Below the pieces are notes generated by a model. That model ran no database searches. It worked only from the letters and a program-made list of their open reading frames with translations, and was not told where the DNA came from. From positions 558,147 through 622,146 of the forward strand of contig VXBA01005694.1 of the NCBI GenBank assembly GCA_013399895.1: a stretch of 64,000 nt of DNA, read 5' to 3'. Shown here piece after piece: positions 1-12,007 of this stretch (position 1 is its first letter; every line of letters starts with the position of its first letter). Source of the DNA: Serilophus lunatus (taxonomy: Eukaryota; Chordata; Aves; Passeriformes; Eurylaimidae). A program made the translations under genes and the position numbers.

Positions 1-286
1 AAATGCAACTTCCTCCACCTGGGAAGGAGTAACTCTCCAGTGGGAAATGAAAGTTACTAGTACATAAATATAATGTATAAATATCTGATGGAAGGGAATA
101 AAGACAAAGGAGACAGACTTCTATCAGTGGCTTCCAGTGACAGGGCAAGAAGCAATGGAGAAAAAAACACAGGATCTTTCATCTTATCATGAGGAAACAC
201 GTTTTTGCTGTGAGGGTCACTGAATTGGTACACAGGTTGCCTAGAGAGGTTGTGAAGTGGCCACCCTTGGATGGCTTTATGAGAGG
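1..286 (+). mobile_element. CR1 LINE fragment, internally deleted
   Basis: The plus strand reads CR1-like residues near the start (FLHLGRSNS around 9-36). It then jumps to the C-terminal block of the CR1 reverse transcriptase ORF (SSDRARSNG around 134-160, then RLPREVV around 236-256). Compared with other CR1 copies in the window, several hundred bases between these blocks are missing. The fragment stops inside its last coding block at about 286, where sequence from a different part of CR1 begins. It is degraded and non-functional. CR1 identity is confident; the exact ends are approximate. Confidence 0.75.
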
Positions 287-1530
287 AAAGTCTTCCTGCT
301 TATCAAACCTGATTTCCTTTCAGGACAAGGTAACCCACCTAGTTGATCAAGGGAAGCTAGTTGATGTAATTTTTTAGATTTCAGTAAGGTTTTCAATACT
401 GTCTCCCAAAGGATCTTTCTGGACAAAATGTCCAGCACAGAGCTGTCTCAATATCCTGTGGTTGGTGAGCAATTGGCTCATGGGTTCAGCACAGACAATG
501 AATTGGGTAACATCAGACTGGTGACCTGTCACCAGTGGGGTTCCACAGGGAACCAGTGGGGTTCCACATCTTAGACACAATCCTCTTCAACATCTTCATA
601 AATTACTTAGATGCAGGACTGGAGGGGATACTAAGCAAGTTGACAAATGACACAAAACTTTAAGGAGCTGTTGACTTTCTTGAAGGCAGGGAGACCCTGC
701 AGAGAGACATCGACAAACTAGAGGACTGGGCAATCACCAACCATATGAAGTTCAACAAGGTAAAGTACCAGCACCTGGGATGGGGCAACCTGGGGTATAC
801 ATATAGACTGGAGAATGAGATGCTGGAAAGCAGTACCATGGAAAGGGACCTGGGGGTCCTGGTCAATGGCAAGTTGGATATGAGTCAGCAGTGTCCTGGC
901 AGCCAGGAGGGCCAACCCTGTCCTGGGGCGTATCAAGCAAAGCATCACCAGCCAGTTGAGGGAAGGGATTGCTCCACTCTGTTCTACACTGGTGTGGCCT
1001 CACCTTGAATATTGTAGCAGGGGCATATTGGGGCACCGCAATATAAGAAAGATATTAAGCTGTTAGAGAGTGTCCAAAGGAGGGCAATGAGGATGGTGAA
1101 GAACCTTGAGGAGAAGCGTATGAGGAGTGGCTGAGGTCACTTTGTGACTTTATCTGCTCAGCCTGGAGAAGAGGAGACTGACAGGAGACTTCATTGCAGT
1201 CTACAACATCCTCATGAGGGGAAGAGGAGGGACAGACAGGGATCTATTCTCTCTGGTGTCTAGTGACAGGACCCGAGGGAATGGACTGAAGTTGTATCAG
1301 GGGAGGTTTAGATTGGATATTAGAAAAAGATTCTTCACCCAGAGGGTGGTTGAGCACTGGAACAGGCTCTCCAGGGAAGTGGTCACAGCACCAAGCCTGA
1401 CAGAGTTCAAGAAGTGTTTGGATGATGTTCTCCAGCACATCGTGTGACTCTTGGGGATGGTCCTGTGCAGGGCCAGGATTTGGATTTGATGATCCTTTTG
1501 GGTTCCTTCTAACAGTGTGGGTTTGTATCT
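287..1530 (+). mobile_element. CR1 LINE, 5'-truncated, frameshifted
   Basis: A sense-strand CR1 covering the middle and end of ORF2 plus the 3' UTR. Visible blocks are CLSNLISFQDKVTHLVDQGK, then a stop after DVIF, then ILFNIFINYLD, KFNKVKYQHLG, ERDLGVLVNGKLDMSQQC and, at 1214-1447, SDRTRGNGLKLYQGRFRLDI to LDDVLQHIV. The polymerase active-site block, normally FADD, reads LTND here, so the enzyme would be dead even without the stops and frameshifts. A 17-nt direct repeat (531-547 and 552-568) is a small tandem duplication within it. The 3' UTR tail (GATGATCCTTTTGGGTTCC) ends near 1530. Confidence 0.9.
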
Positions 1531-1640
1531 CTTTATGGTCTGTATATCTACATAAATAATAGCAATAGTTATCAGCTACTTAAGACTACATTCACTTTAA
1601 TGAAGCATTCCTGGTTTTGAAAGACTTCTTGAATTTTCTG

Positions 1641-1985
1641 ATGCTAATCATAGCAGGACAGAACCACAAAATATCTCAAGTTGGAACGAACCCATAAGGA
1701 TAACTGAATCCAACTCCCTGCTTCTCTCAAGACTACCTAAATTAAACCATATGACTAAGATCATCATCCAGATGCTCCTTGAGCTCTGACAGGTGTGGTG
1801 CCAAAACCACTTAACTGTGGAGCCTGTTCCAGTGACTGATCACATTCTCAGTGGAAAATCTTTTCTTCATGTCCTATCTGAACTTTCCCAAAGCAGCTTC
1901 ATTCATTTTCCTCATGTCCTGTAGCTGGTCGCCAGAGAGAAAGGAGATCAGCACCACCTCCAGTGTTCTCTTCAAGGAAGTAATA
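1641..1985 (-). mobile_element. CR1 LINE 3' end
   Basis: Antisense CR1 tail. Reading left to right it shows the usual reversed order: a degraded terminal octamer region, CCCATAAGGATAACTGAATCCAACTCCCTG, then GTGGAGCCTGTTCCAGTG, then the ORF2 end. It is 5'-truncated and old. Boundaries are approximate. Confidence 0.8.
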
Positions 1986-3639
1986 ACTAATATGTTTGCA
2001 TACTACTTTCCCTGAAATGCACTGACATCTAGAACTAGTGTAAAAGCCACCAAACTGCACCACTCAGATTCTAGAAAAGCTTTTAGGTAAGTACACTAAC
2101 TCATCTAGTGAAATAAAGCAAGCTGTGGAATCTTTTATGAAGTCAATATAATATATAGAAAATAATTTCATGTATAGCCAGTAATATACAGCAATTAATA
2201 AATGGAATATAAAAATTATTTTAGATTTAACTATTTAGGTATATGTGAATATAACAACTTTAGAATTAAATGAAAATTATTTTTTTCTGAATGCTTTATA
2301 CTGCGTTTCTCTGAAGGTTAGTTTCAAGTCAGTAATAGAAAATATAAAAGTAACAACCATTCCCACTGAACTGAAGGAGAATTTTCATTAATAGCTTGAT
2401 CTTAAAAGACTTTTGTTGCATAAAAACTTATCCTTCTATCTCATAAATGTCATTTGTCCATGGGCAAACATGTACTGTTTAACAACAAAGGTGTTAATTT
2501 AAACTTTTTTCCTCTCTGAAGGAGAGTTCCCGTAATTGTGACTCAGTGCCTTTATTTGTCTGAGTTTGTGTGAGAGAAAAAAAAAGATACAGTTACCTAC
2601 ATAAAGCAAAGAACTTCAATAAAATGTATGATTGTTACTTCTATTGACACTTATTGATCATAAGTGAAATTTTGGCTTCCAAAAAGCAACACAAATGTAA
2701 ACCATTCTGTGAAAACAAGGGTGATCGGTTTACAGAATTAGAAGTATGATTTAATGGTTTAACTTGATTGGGGGGAAATTATTCAGTTATGATAAAGTTT
2801 AAAAGGGAACAGACTCCCCAAATATTAATTTGTTTTCAGCAATCGTAAACCAAAGGGGTTTTAGTCAAGAATCATTCTTGTTTATTATAGTTTCACACAG
2901 TCCAATTCTGACTTTATTGTAGAGATATTTTTCTCAAAACTCTGTCTACAGGAATGAGAGAGTCATATGAGTTACTTATCTATTGTTAGCAAAAATACAC
3001 TTTTCCCTCTTCTGAAGACAAGTTTTAAACATGAATTTTAAAAGGTCTTGGGATTGAAGAAGACAAATAAAAGAAGCTTGGATAGATCAAGGGTTCAAAT
3101 TTTGTTTCATACCAATCTCTTGGTCACAAGAATCTTACCGAACCTGCAATACAAAAATTTGTTACTCCATATGTGACTGAATATGAATGAGTTTATTTAC
3201 AGTACTGTGAAATAGATTTAGACAGTGTTGAGCTTGAGTTTCAAGGGTTAATCTTGGTAAAAAAGGTTATTTTGGTATTTGAGCCTGAGCTGTACTGACG
3301 AAGAAAGAGTGTTGATCTGAACACAGGGTTCAAAGGGAACCCTTCGTCAAAGGGAAGAAGGTACTTGTGCCTGGAGGAGGCACATTGCCCTGGTTAGCTG
3401 CCCTGTTAGACCTGTAGCTGTTTCATTCATTCTTTCTTCTCAGAAACTGATTTCCAGTCTCTTTCTATTTGTGAGTCTGTCAATTTTTTTTCCTTAAGAT
3501 TGTGGACATTTTTAAGGAGTACTTAAAACAGGTTGAGGAAAGTAGATTGATTGTGAAACTATAGCATTTTTTAGGCATGCTGTGTTGTTCTACCATCACC
3601 ATATCAGTTTTCCCAATTGGATTCCCCCTTTCACCACCC

Positions 3640-3785
3640 GCCCACTCTCAAAGTGATTCGGTGCGAGGAAAGGAACGTTATACACATGCTAATTGCAAGA
3701 GACAAGAAGCAAAATAACTTGCCCTTGGTCATCAAGTAAATCAGGGAGAAAGCTTGGAATAGACTAGTGATTCCTTCTCTCATAT
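3640..3785 (-). mobile_element. MIR-like SINE relic
   Basis: The segment around 3712-3765 (AACTTGCCCTTGGTCATCAA and a following AGGGAGAAAGCTTGGAATAGA) resembles the reverse complement of the core of MIR-family SINEs. The preceding CTCAAAGTGATTCGG is compatible with the L3-like tail of these elements in the same orientation. It is strongly diverged. The match was judged by eye against the remembered family pattern. Confidence 0.5.
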
Positions 3786-6604
3786 TTCTGTGCCTTACAG
3801 GCTTCAGTTAAATGCCTACCAGCAAAGACTTTAAACAAATTAGTGTTCCCCTCAGTTGTCAACTAACCTGCTATGATGTGCCAAAGGATTATAAATTTAG
3901 CTAGGTATATGTAGCAGGAGAGAAACTCTGAAGACATTTTCTCAAGGATATTTGTGAATTAAAAAAAAATAATTTGAAGATGGAATTCTGATCAGAATTT
4001 TAAAAATACGTCTATGTTTCACTAAAATGGAACAGTGAGGAAAAAGTACAATTTCATGATATTGATTCAAATTTTAAAACTGCAATTAAGAAACACTGAT
4101 ATTGTTTACCTGAGACACTCAAAGGAAATAAGAAATGAAGGAGAGGGGAAAAAAGTAAATCCCCACCTGAGAGCTGGCTAGATTAAGGACCCCCTTCACT
4201 CTGCCCTGTGGCTTATGCTTTGTTTTTGATGAAAAATCTGAAGCTCAGATCCCTCCAGCAGCAGCAGGCACACAGTTTGTTGCCCATTGGTGTAGTAAGC
4301 TCTAGATTGCTACCTAAAAAGTGAATTGAGAGTGATGCTATGGGGCTCTTTCAGGTTAATGTGAAGAGTCATTCCCAGGAGAGATCATGTTCTTTACAAG
4401 CATGTCATGTGTCTGTAATTCAGCTTGGGAACTGGCTTTATTTCACCATTGTTGTATATCAAAATAGAAACGTGATTGCTTTGTGATTCACTGCCTAAGT
4501 CTCTATTTTTTGACTTTTGATCTTGTATTAAGCCTATCAGTACCTGGTCTATGTACGCTGCAATGGCATACAGCTTGTTCAGGATGTTATTATAATTATG
4601 GTGCTTCCACAAAACACTGATTCATATCTGCGCTGTTTACAGGCCTCTGACAATGTTATTAGTTCAGTACGTAATTTAGCAGTAAGTTAATAAAGAGTCA
4701 TTCACCCCATTAGACAAAACATGCTTGCTTTGCAGACAGTCATAAATTAAATCATGAATTATTGACTGCTCACTATGTCCTGGTTTGTGTTAGGAAGTTT
4801 GATCTTATTAATTGTGTTTGTGTATCTGTGTGTATCATTTTTTGAGCTACCGTGGAATTAAAAAAAAATAAAAATTACTACAAGGGATCTACATGGAAAA
4901 AAAGCAGGTCACAAAACCAAAATCTGATTTTCATACATTGTTTTCAAAGTTGAACATGTCTTACCATGGCTCATGTTTTAAATTGACAACTTACATGTCT
5001 TTTCGTCGGTGGAATATGTGACCATGTAATTTTATCTCTGCTGCCTGCACTACTTTACTTTTCTTTGGCTGAATCCTTCTTTTTTTTCCTATGTGAAGTT
5101 TGCATTCCTTGTTCAATATTGCAGATCCCCCGTGTGTCTCTGAATTAGAAAAATCAAATTATATAAATAATTATAAATAATCATTTATTATCAATTTTGA
5201 AAATAATTTTGTAGGCTATAAAAATTCTCTTATGAGATGCAAGAAAGGAAAGTGAAATTATGTTTTAACAGCTGAATTGTCAGGTAAAGAAAATTAAATT
5301 TAATGAGTGAAGAATGGTACTTCTCTGGCTTGTGGTATTTGAAACTGATGAATGTAGGGATCTCTTTACACAGATATATATACATATCAGTGGTGGACAT
5401 TTTTATAAACGCTATCTTTTTTAATACAAAGTATCAGTTTCTTCTCCTGTGTGTTTCTGAGCTGTTTTTCACTAATTGAATTCTACTGCCTGTAAATAAC
5501 ACTTAAGCAATGTATCGTGGTACTAGGACTTTAGGTTATATAATGCCCATTGCACTAGAGATTTCATACAATGAATGTACTGAGGTGGTTAACAGCTCTC
5601 TCTCCCGAGAGCTCCTTTGTTATCCATCCTGTCTGAAATTACAGTTGCCCCAGAGTGCTGCAGCAGCAGAACAGCACCATGCAGCCAAATCCAAGTGATT
5701 ATTTCATCAACATGTTTTCACTGATTCTGCAGCTATGTCTTTAAATAGCTCAGTGACAATTTATCTAGAGTAAAGAATCCTTCCGTGGTTACATACCTTA
5801 GAAATCTTTAGCTCTCAATGGAGTCAGTGTTAGTCAAGGAAAAAATATTTGACATCTGTTCCTGTACATGACAGGTATAATCCTGAATTTTTCATTTCTT
5901 TGAATTTCCACAAAACCTGAAAATAAGATTTTAGACAGAAAAATAACTGGCTTAAGCTATTATAAAAAATGAAGTTCCTCTTAACCAGCAAAGATCTGAT
6001 TCTTAAACTTTTAAGAAAAAGCTTGGTCAACTTTTTGCTTCTGACAGCCAAAACTACTAGTACGTGGTGAGACTGTTCATACACTATCAAAACTCTTGGC
6101 TATGGTTTGTGTACACTTTGGACTTTCAGCCTATAGCCAAACCGTATTTCCTGGTAGTATGTCATCATTGTTACATTCTTTACTCCACTTGTACTGTGGC
6201 TGTTAGAGCAGGGGTTCTAAATTCCCCACAGCATGTGAGTTTTAATATTAAGCTTGCAAGATGTAGGAATACTTTGTTTTAATGGGCTGCTTATGTCATG
6301 CCATCCTGTGTGTTACTCAGAACCATAGCAAGCAAGCTTTGGGTTTTTTTCCACCTATCTATTTGCACTATATTCTGAGTTGCAACTATGTTGTACGTAG
6401 CCTAATAGTACTGATGTTCTGAAGCTGGTGAAGTTTCTTACTGAACTTGAACAACATGTTTCCTCCCCCTCCATTCTTTTTTAGACTACACCTATATTGG
6501 GAATAGCTATTCCAATCACACCGGAGCAAGAGGGAGGGTTTTCTGCTTGTCAGTGCAAGTGCCTGAGTGGCAGTGCTGCTTCGTTTTGTGTTCAACTTGC
6601 TGGG

Positions 6605-6766
6605 CCTGATCTTTGGCAACTCTTTTCTTCTTTTATGCTCAAGTTTCCCCATTTGTAAAATGGATACAGTGATCATTATCTTTGCCTCACGGGGGTTGTT
6701 GTGAAGCTGAAACGAGTTCATATTTGCAAAGCCCTTTGAGAGCTCCAGATGAAAAGTACTTGTAAA
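6605..6766 (+). mobile_element. MIR-family SINE (CORE-SINE) relic
   Basis: The order of motifs follows MIR: a GATCTTTGGCAA segment, then CAAGTTTCCCCATTTGTAAA and ATGGATACAGTGATCATTAT, then GGGTTGTTGTGAAGCTGAAA and CGAGTTCA. It ends in an L3-like tail, GCAAAGCCCTTTGAGAGCTC followed by CAGATGAAAAGTACTTG. This is an ancient amniote SINE family, inactive in birds. A 248-codon antisense open frame (6386-7132) runs through it and is most likely fortuitous. Confidence 0.7.
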
Positions 6767-6839
6767 AAATCCTAAACCTGGAATTGCCTCCTGGGTTATC
6801 TGTTGTAACTGGTTTTCCTGCACAAACCTGAACACACTG

Positions 6840-7500
6840 CAGACAGTGCTGGTGTCAGCTGGGAGGATTTTAACCAGGGCTGAGGAACAGCTGAGCAGTT
6901 CAGTGGCTTCAGCAGGCGAAGTACATCTCAACGCCAAGTCAGTGCCTCGGCCATCCCTGGGCTGGACACATCCCAGCCTGGCCCAGGCTGCTGCCATTCC
7001 CTGGGCTCTGGGCCTCAAAGCCTCACATGGCACTGGGGCAGCTGAACCAGAGGGCTCCAAGGGTAAGTCGGCCCTGCAAAGCTGGAGCTGTCCCTGCCCT
7101 CCACCACGCCTACAGCGCCTGGCCCGGGGCACTTTGCAGTACCTGCCCAGCAGCCCGGCAGCTGGGAGGAGCTTGGCTGCTTGCTGATGCCCTCATTCAT
7201 CTCAGGCTTTACGGATACTTGTTTTCTTTCCCCACACCTTCCTCTCACAACGCCCCACAGCTACCTACACCTCCTTCTGCTCAACCTTCGCCCTTCCACT
7301 GTTCCACTTGGGCTTCAGCTGTTGACGGGCAGACATGAATCCTCGTCCTCTAAACACCAGTTTTCCTTCTGGCCACCATTAGAGGCTGCCAGAGCCGCCT
7401 GGATCAAGCCAAGCAGAGGCTGGATGCACTGGGAATTCCAGCACTCTGTTGCTAGTGGGAGTAGTTTCCAAAGGAAAGCATCGTTCATGGCAGTGGCAGG
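6840..7500. other. GC-rich, CpG-containing island in AT-rich intron
   Basis: This stretch is far richer in G and C than its surroundings. It keeps roughly 17 CpG dinucleotides by hand count, whereas flanking kilobases hold very few. No exon with convincing homology was recognised. Long open frames on both strands here are expected from the base composition. It could be a small alternative promoter or first-exon region, a regulatory element, or an old retroelement. The sequence alone does not decide. Confidence 0.45.
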
Positions 7501-10009
7501 AGACGAGACGCAGAGAGACTGAGGATAACTTGGGAGTTAGAGAACAGACGGAGGAATGGAAAAATGTGGTAAGAGCAAAAGATATCAAAGCTGAGGACTG
7601 AGAAGAGAATGGTTGAGAAATACACAGGGAGAAGAAATGCAGGGTGGGAGAATATTTTGGGAGAGGGAGTAGAAAAAGGAAATAGTTCCTATGGTCCTCA
7701 CAAGATGTTAATGAGGAAAATTTGACACAAGCTTGAGCCTGTGTCAGTGAAGGCTTGTGGAGCCCCTGATAGCCCCAGCATCCTCCCCACTCTCCACATT
7801 CTCCCTCCCTATCTTGCTCTCTCCTGCTCATGCTTCCCTGTCTTCTTCCTCAGCCATCCCCTTGCTGTCATGAGCTCGCCATTAAACAGAGACATTTAAA
7901 CACAATCCATGGGCTGGGCAGTGGTTGACTGGGCATTCAGGCAGTGGCTGCCAGCTGGGCAGTGTCTGCAGGTGATGGTGGAGCTGCTGGCCTGATTCAC
8001 TTTGCACCTGTGTCTCTGTTGCTGAAAATCTTTTGCCTTTAGTAAAGTTGTCCTTGATATTCAGTAAGATGAGGTGGGAATCAGATCTGTTAAGTACATA
8101 ATGGTTTTCTGAGTTTGGATAATTGTTTTGATTTTATTTTTTTTTTCATGCTTGCATGTATTGTTTATTCCCAACCTGGCAGAATTACCTTGAGATATCT
8201 TTGTGTATCATGGTTCCTAAATCTGTTTGAAGGGGATGCGAGTTATGTAGGGAACTTTCTAAAAGCAGTAATGTGTGATGTGAAAGATTATAAACTCTAT
8301 AAAATTACCACAGGTGTGGCTTACCTAGCAAAAGAGTTAATTTGCCTTGAGTTATTCTGGCCAAGCAAAAACTGAAAGCTTGATGGCACAGAAAATCATT
8401 TCATTATAAATTATTTAGAACAGCTGTACCTCCAAAAGCATTATACAGTGACAGGATATCATTCTGCTTTCAGGATGTTTGTGATAAAGGAAAATAAATA
8501 ATAAAAGATCTTCCTGTTGTAAATGTACTTAAACTTGAGTTTTGTTCTAGAACTTTATTTTCGAGTCTATGTGCAAATTTAATGGGTGTCAGCTGCTCCT
8601 CCCTCAACCTCATAGCTACACCCTGTGAGATGAGTTACCATTAATTAACAACTAATTTGAGCAGTTCCCATGCTCAAAGTGTGCATAAGGAAATGCAACA
8701 TTTCTGGGAGGCATTAAACCGATTGGGCGTTTGCTTCTTTCCTTACTCTGCATTGGGTTTCTCTGAGAGGCATCCTTAACCTCTCTAATTTTATCAGACA
8801 CAAAAAGAATGGCACTTCTTTGTAGTGCTAGTTCAGCCTTCGAGTAGATATGTGAGAAATTTTATCTATATGGTGTTTGGGGTTTTGTTGTTGTTTTGTG
8901 ATTTATTGTAGTTTTTTTTTCTAAAACTGAGGCTCTAGAGAACTATATTTGGAGCTGCTTTGGAATTTACTGCCATTTCTTGGCTCCAAAAACTATTGAC
9001 CATATAGCATTCCATAATCATAAGTAAATTTTAACTTATAACTTTGATATATTTTAAAATATAAATTTTGTTTTAAAATATATATTTTATAAATTTTAAC
9101 TTAATAACAAGTTAATATCTTACAAAATTTCAAAACTAGTTCTGATTTAGAAATCAGTAATGTGACACTATTATCATTATGATAATAATTATTATTCAAA
9201 GTTGAAGTTTCTCAAATTATATGAAATTTCACTGCATAATACTAGTTTTGAAATTTTGATATCAAAATCATTTCTATGGCTAAAAATTATCTCAACTCTT
9301 TCCAAAAGTTTTGGGTTTTTTTAAAAAGCAGTAATTTAAAATACAAATACTCAGTGCATTTGGCAATAGTAGATTTTTAAAAGTTTTTAATGTATGTGCC
9401 AATATATATAGAATATAATGTTTCTTTATTTGGCTTACAGTAATTTAAATAACCTATTTTTTAAGTCTCCCTTCCCCTTGTGGTCATTTCTCAATGGAGC
9501 TCTGGCTGCATCACTGCAAAAATTTTGCTGTTTACAAATTTCAGGTCTAAAAAGACTTCAGAATATTATACTAAAACCAAACAAATATGTTTGGATACAA
9601 AATGAGGTCCAAATTGCTTTTAAGTGGCAAAGGGGGAAAGGAGTAAATCAGAACTTCATTCATAAAAGCAGCATCAAATTCACCTTTCAACTCATCTCTA
9701 ACAGGAAATCTGCTTTCACTGTCCTCTCTCCAAGAAACGAGAGGCTCCTCCTTCCAGAAGAGTTATCAGACCACTAAACTGGAGGGGCTGTGAAATCCAT
9801 GTATTTTATTCTTTCCACTCAAAGTTATTTCACTTCCTCAAAGACAAGTAAAGGTTATTTGAGCTGGAAAAGCCTTGCAGAGACCGTGCTGTTTTGAGAC
9901 TCAAGTAGAGTCTGTTGACCAGGGTTTCCTCTTTATGGATGCCCTGAGAACTGCTCAGGGGCAAACTTAGCTGCATCTGTACAAATTATTATTGTTGTTA
10001 GAATTTATC

Positions 10010-10195
10010 ACATAGAACCATTGAATGGTTTGAATTGGAAGGGACCTTAAAGATCATCTAGTTCCAGCTCTCTGGACAACCTGTGCTAGTGTCTTATCAT
10101 CCTCAGTAAAGAGTTTCTTCTCAATGTCTAATTTGTCTACCCTCTTTCAGTCTAAAGCCATTACCACCTGCACTGTCACTACCCTTGTAAATTTT
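10010..10195 (-). mobile_element. CR1 LINE 3' end
   Basis: Antisense CR1 tail. It shows CATAGAACCATTGAATGG followed by GGAAGGGACCTTAAAGATCA, then GACAACCTGTGCTAGTG and the start of the C-terminal coding block. It is 5'-truncated to under 200 bp. Confidence 0.88.
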
Positions 10196-11990
10196 TGTAA
10201 TAATTGTAAAGATTTCATAAGTCAAAATAACAGGCAAAATTTCCATCTAGTCTTGGGATTGAAGATGCTCTCATAATGGGATATTATGACTGCAGTTTAA
10301 GAAGAGCATTACATTATACAAAGTGCAACAGATTCAGTGATGGAAGCAGTCTGTTTTTCAGAGACATGATATTGGAGACAGCAAATTGTTGTCTAATCTG
10401 TTAGTTTATTCATCTTGTTTTAATTCAAAGCTTACTAGAATGAAATTTATTTTTGGCTTGACTGGTAAATTTATTCAGCGTAAACCAATGTCATTTTTGT
10501 ACTCCCCAAAATAAAGCATAATAAAGAAACAGCTTTGACACGAACCACATTTTATTTCAGAATTCAGTTGTAAATCTGTGTTACAGCCAAGAGGCTGGGT
10601 GATGGTCTTTCCATCTCAGAAATTAAATTAATGTTACCAGTAGCTCAGCTATATGCCTTTGGCTTGAAGAATTTGTCTAGCAGGGCCATTTATGATGAAA
10701 AATAAGGTGTAAGATGTGAGAGATGATTCCTGTTTCCTAAATATAGGGGAAAAAATATATTGATCAGGGAGCTACGTTTGCTCTCCTAACAAAAGGATTT
10801 GAGGACATTAAATGAAACAAATAAGCAGCAGGTTGAAATAGTCATAAAGAGAGTTATTTAACTGATAGCAAAGCTGTGAGATTCATTGACAGATAACACT
10901 GAATGTTGAAAGTTTACATGAGTATTGAAAACAATTATATTTGTGTAAAAAGAATCTATCCAGGAATATTAAATGAAAAAAGATAGCATTTCTGCCTCAG
11001 GAAGGTCAAGCAGCTGAAAATGTTTTCTGGGAGAAAATTATGTTAATGTTTTTTCTTTACCATCTGGTAAAGGACACTGTTAGGAAAGAAGCCACAGGTT
11101 GGATGGAACCATAGTTTGGATTATTGAAAAGAGGGAGATTTCTATTTTAGTTAAGTAAACCCCTTACTCCACATACTTTAGCTCTGAGCTTTCCTAGAGC
11201 TTTCTTCCCCTATTCTGGCAATAGGGGCAGCAGTGTTTCCATTTGGCCAAGGGCTGGATCTCTGGGTGACCCACCAGGCCCTCGATAGGGATGCGATTAG
11301 TAGGTTCAGCTGGGCCTCCTTGATGGCTATCTTGCCTTGCTGGTTTGTGTTCCTGCAGCAATTATGCTGCCAGGAGCAAAGGTTTTAATCCATTGGACAG
11401 GTTTTTGCACTAAAGGGTGGTGACTACTCTCTTTTCTGTTTCTATTCCTTTTGGTAGCCATTAATGGTCCCCTCTTGAAACGAGACAGTGGCATGGCAGG
11501 ATGTGCAGGAGCTCAAGATAGTGCTAAGTGAGCTCAGCATTGCAGGTAATTGGCTGCGGACATATGGAAGATAGTGATCCAGGTGGATTTCCACGTAGAT
11601 CTACTCTGTCAGTGTCTGAGCTGGCTTGGATGTCTTTACATGGGATTTAACTGTAGCAATTTTGATGTGATATGAGCTGTTCTTCAGGTCACATTCTCTT
11701 GGATTCTAGATATTAGCTTGATGGATATTTTCAGCCAAGAGGTGTATACATACACTCCCAAGCAAACAGACACCCTGCAGTAAAGACATATGACTTAAAA
11801 GGATAAAATGATCTGTTCAGTGTGGCAGAAAGGATTAACTGTGGAAGAGAGCTGCAGCTTTGCCCAAGAAGTTCTCAGAAATAGTGTACAATGCAGAAAG
11901 GATCCAAAGTATTTTAAACAACAAAGTGCTTTCTAGTCACGTTTGTGTCTGCAGTGAAGTCTTGTAGCTGAGTTTAAGATCTTTATGAAG

Positions 11991-12007
11991 AAAAAAAAAA
12001 AAAAAAA
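11991..12007. repeat. A17 homopolymer
   Basis: Uninterrupted run of 17 A, followed by an A-rich stretch to about 12032. No linked retrotransposon body was recognised. Confidence 0.9.

Noticed and set aside
6386..7132. 248-codon minus-strand open frame as a protein-coding gene
   Set aside because: It runs antisense through a MIR relic and a GC-rich patch, has low-complexity N-terminal composition and shows no recognisable domain. It is kept only as a finding about the island.
9418..9777. 119-codon plus-strand open frame
   Set aside because: AT-rich intron sequence with no domain, no splice context and no family resemblance.
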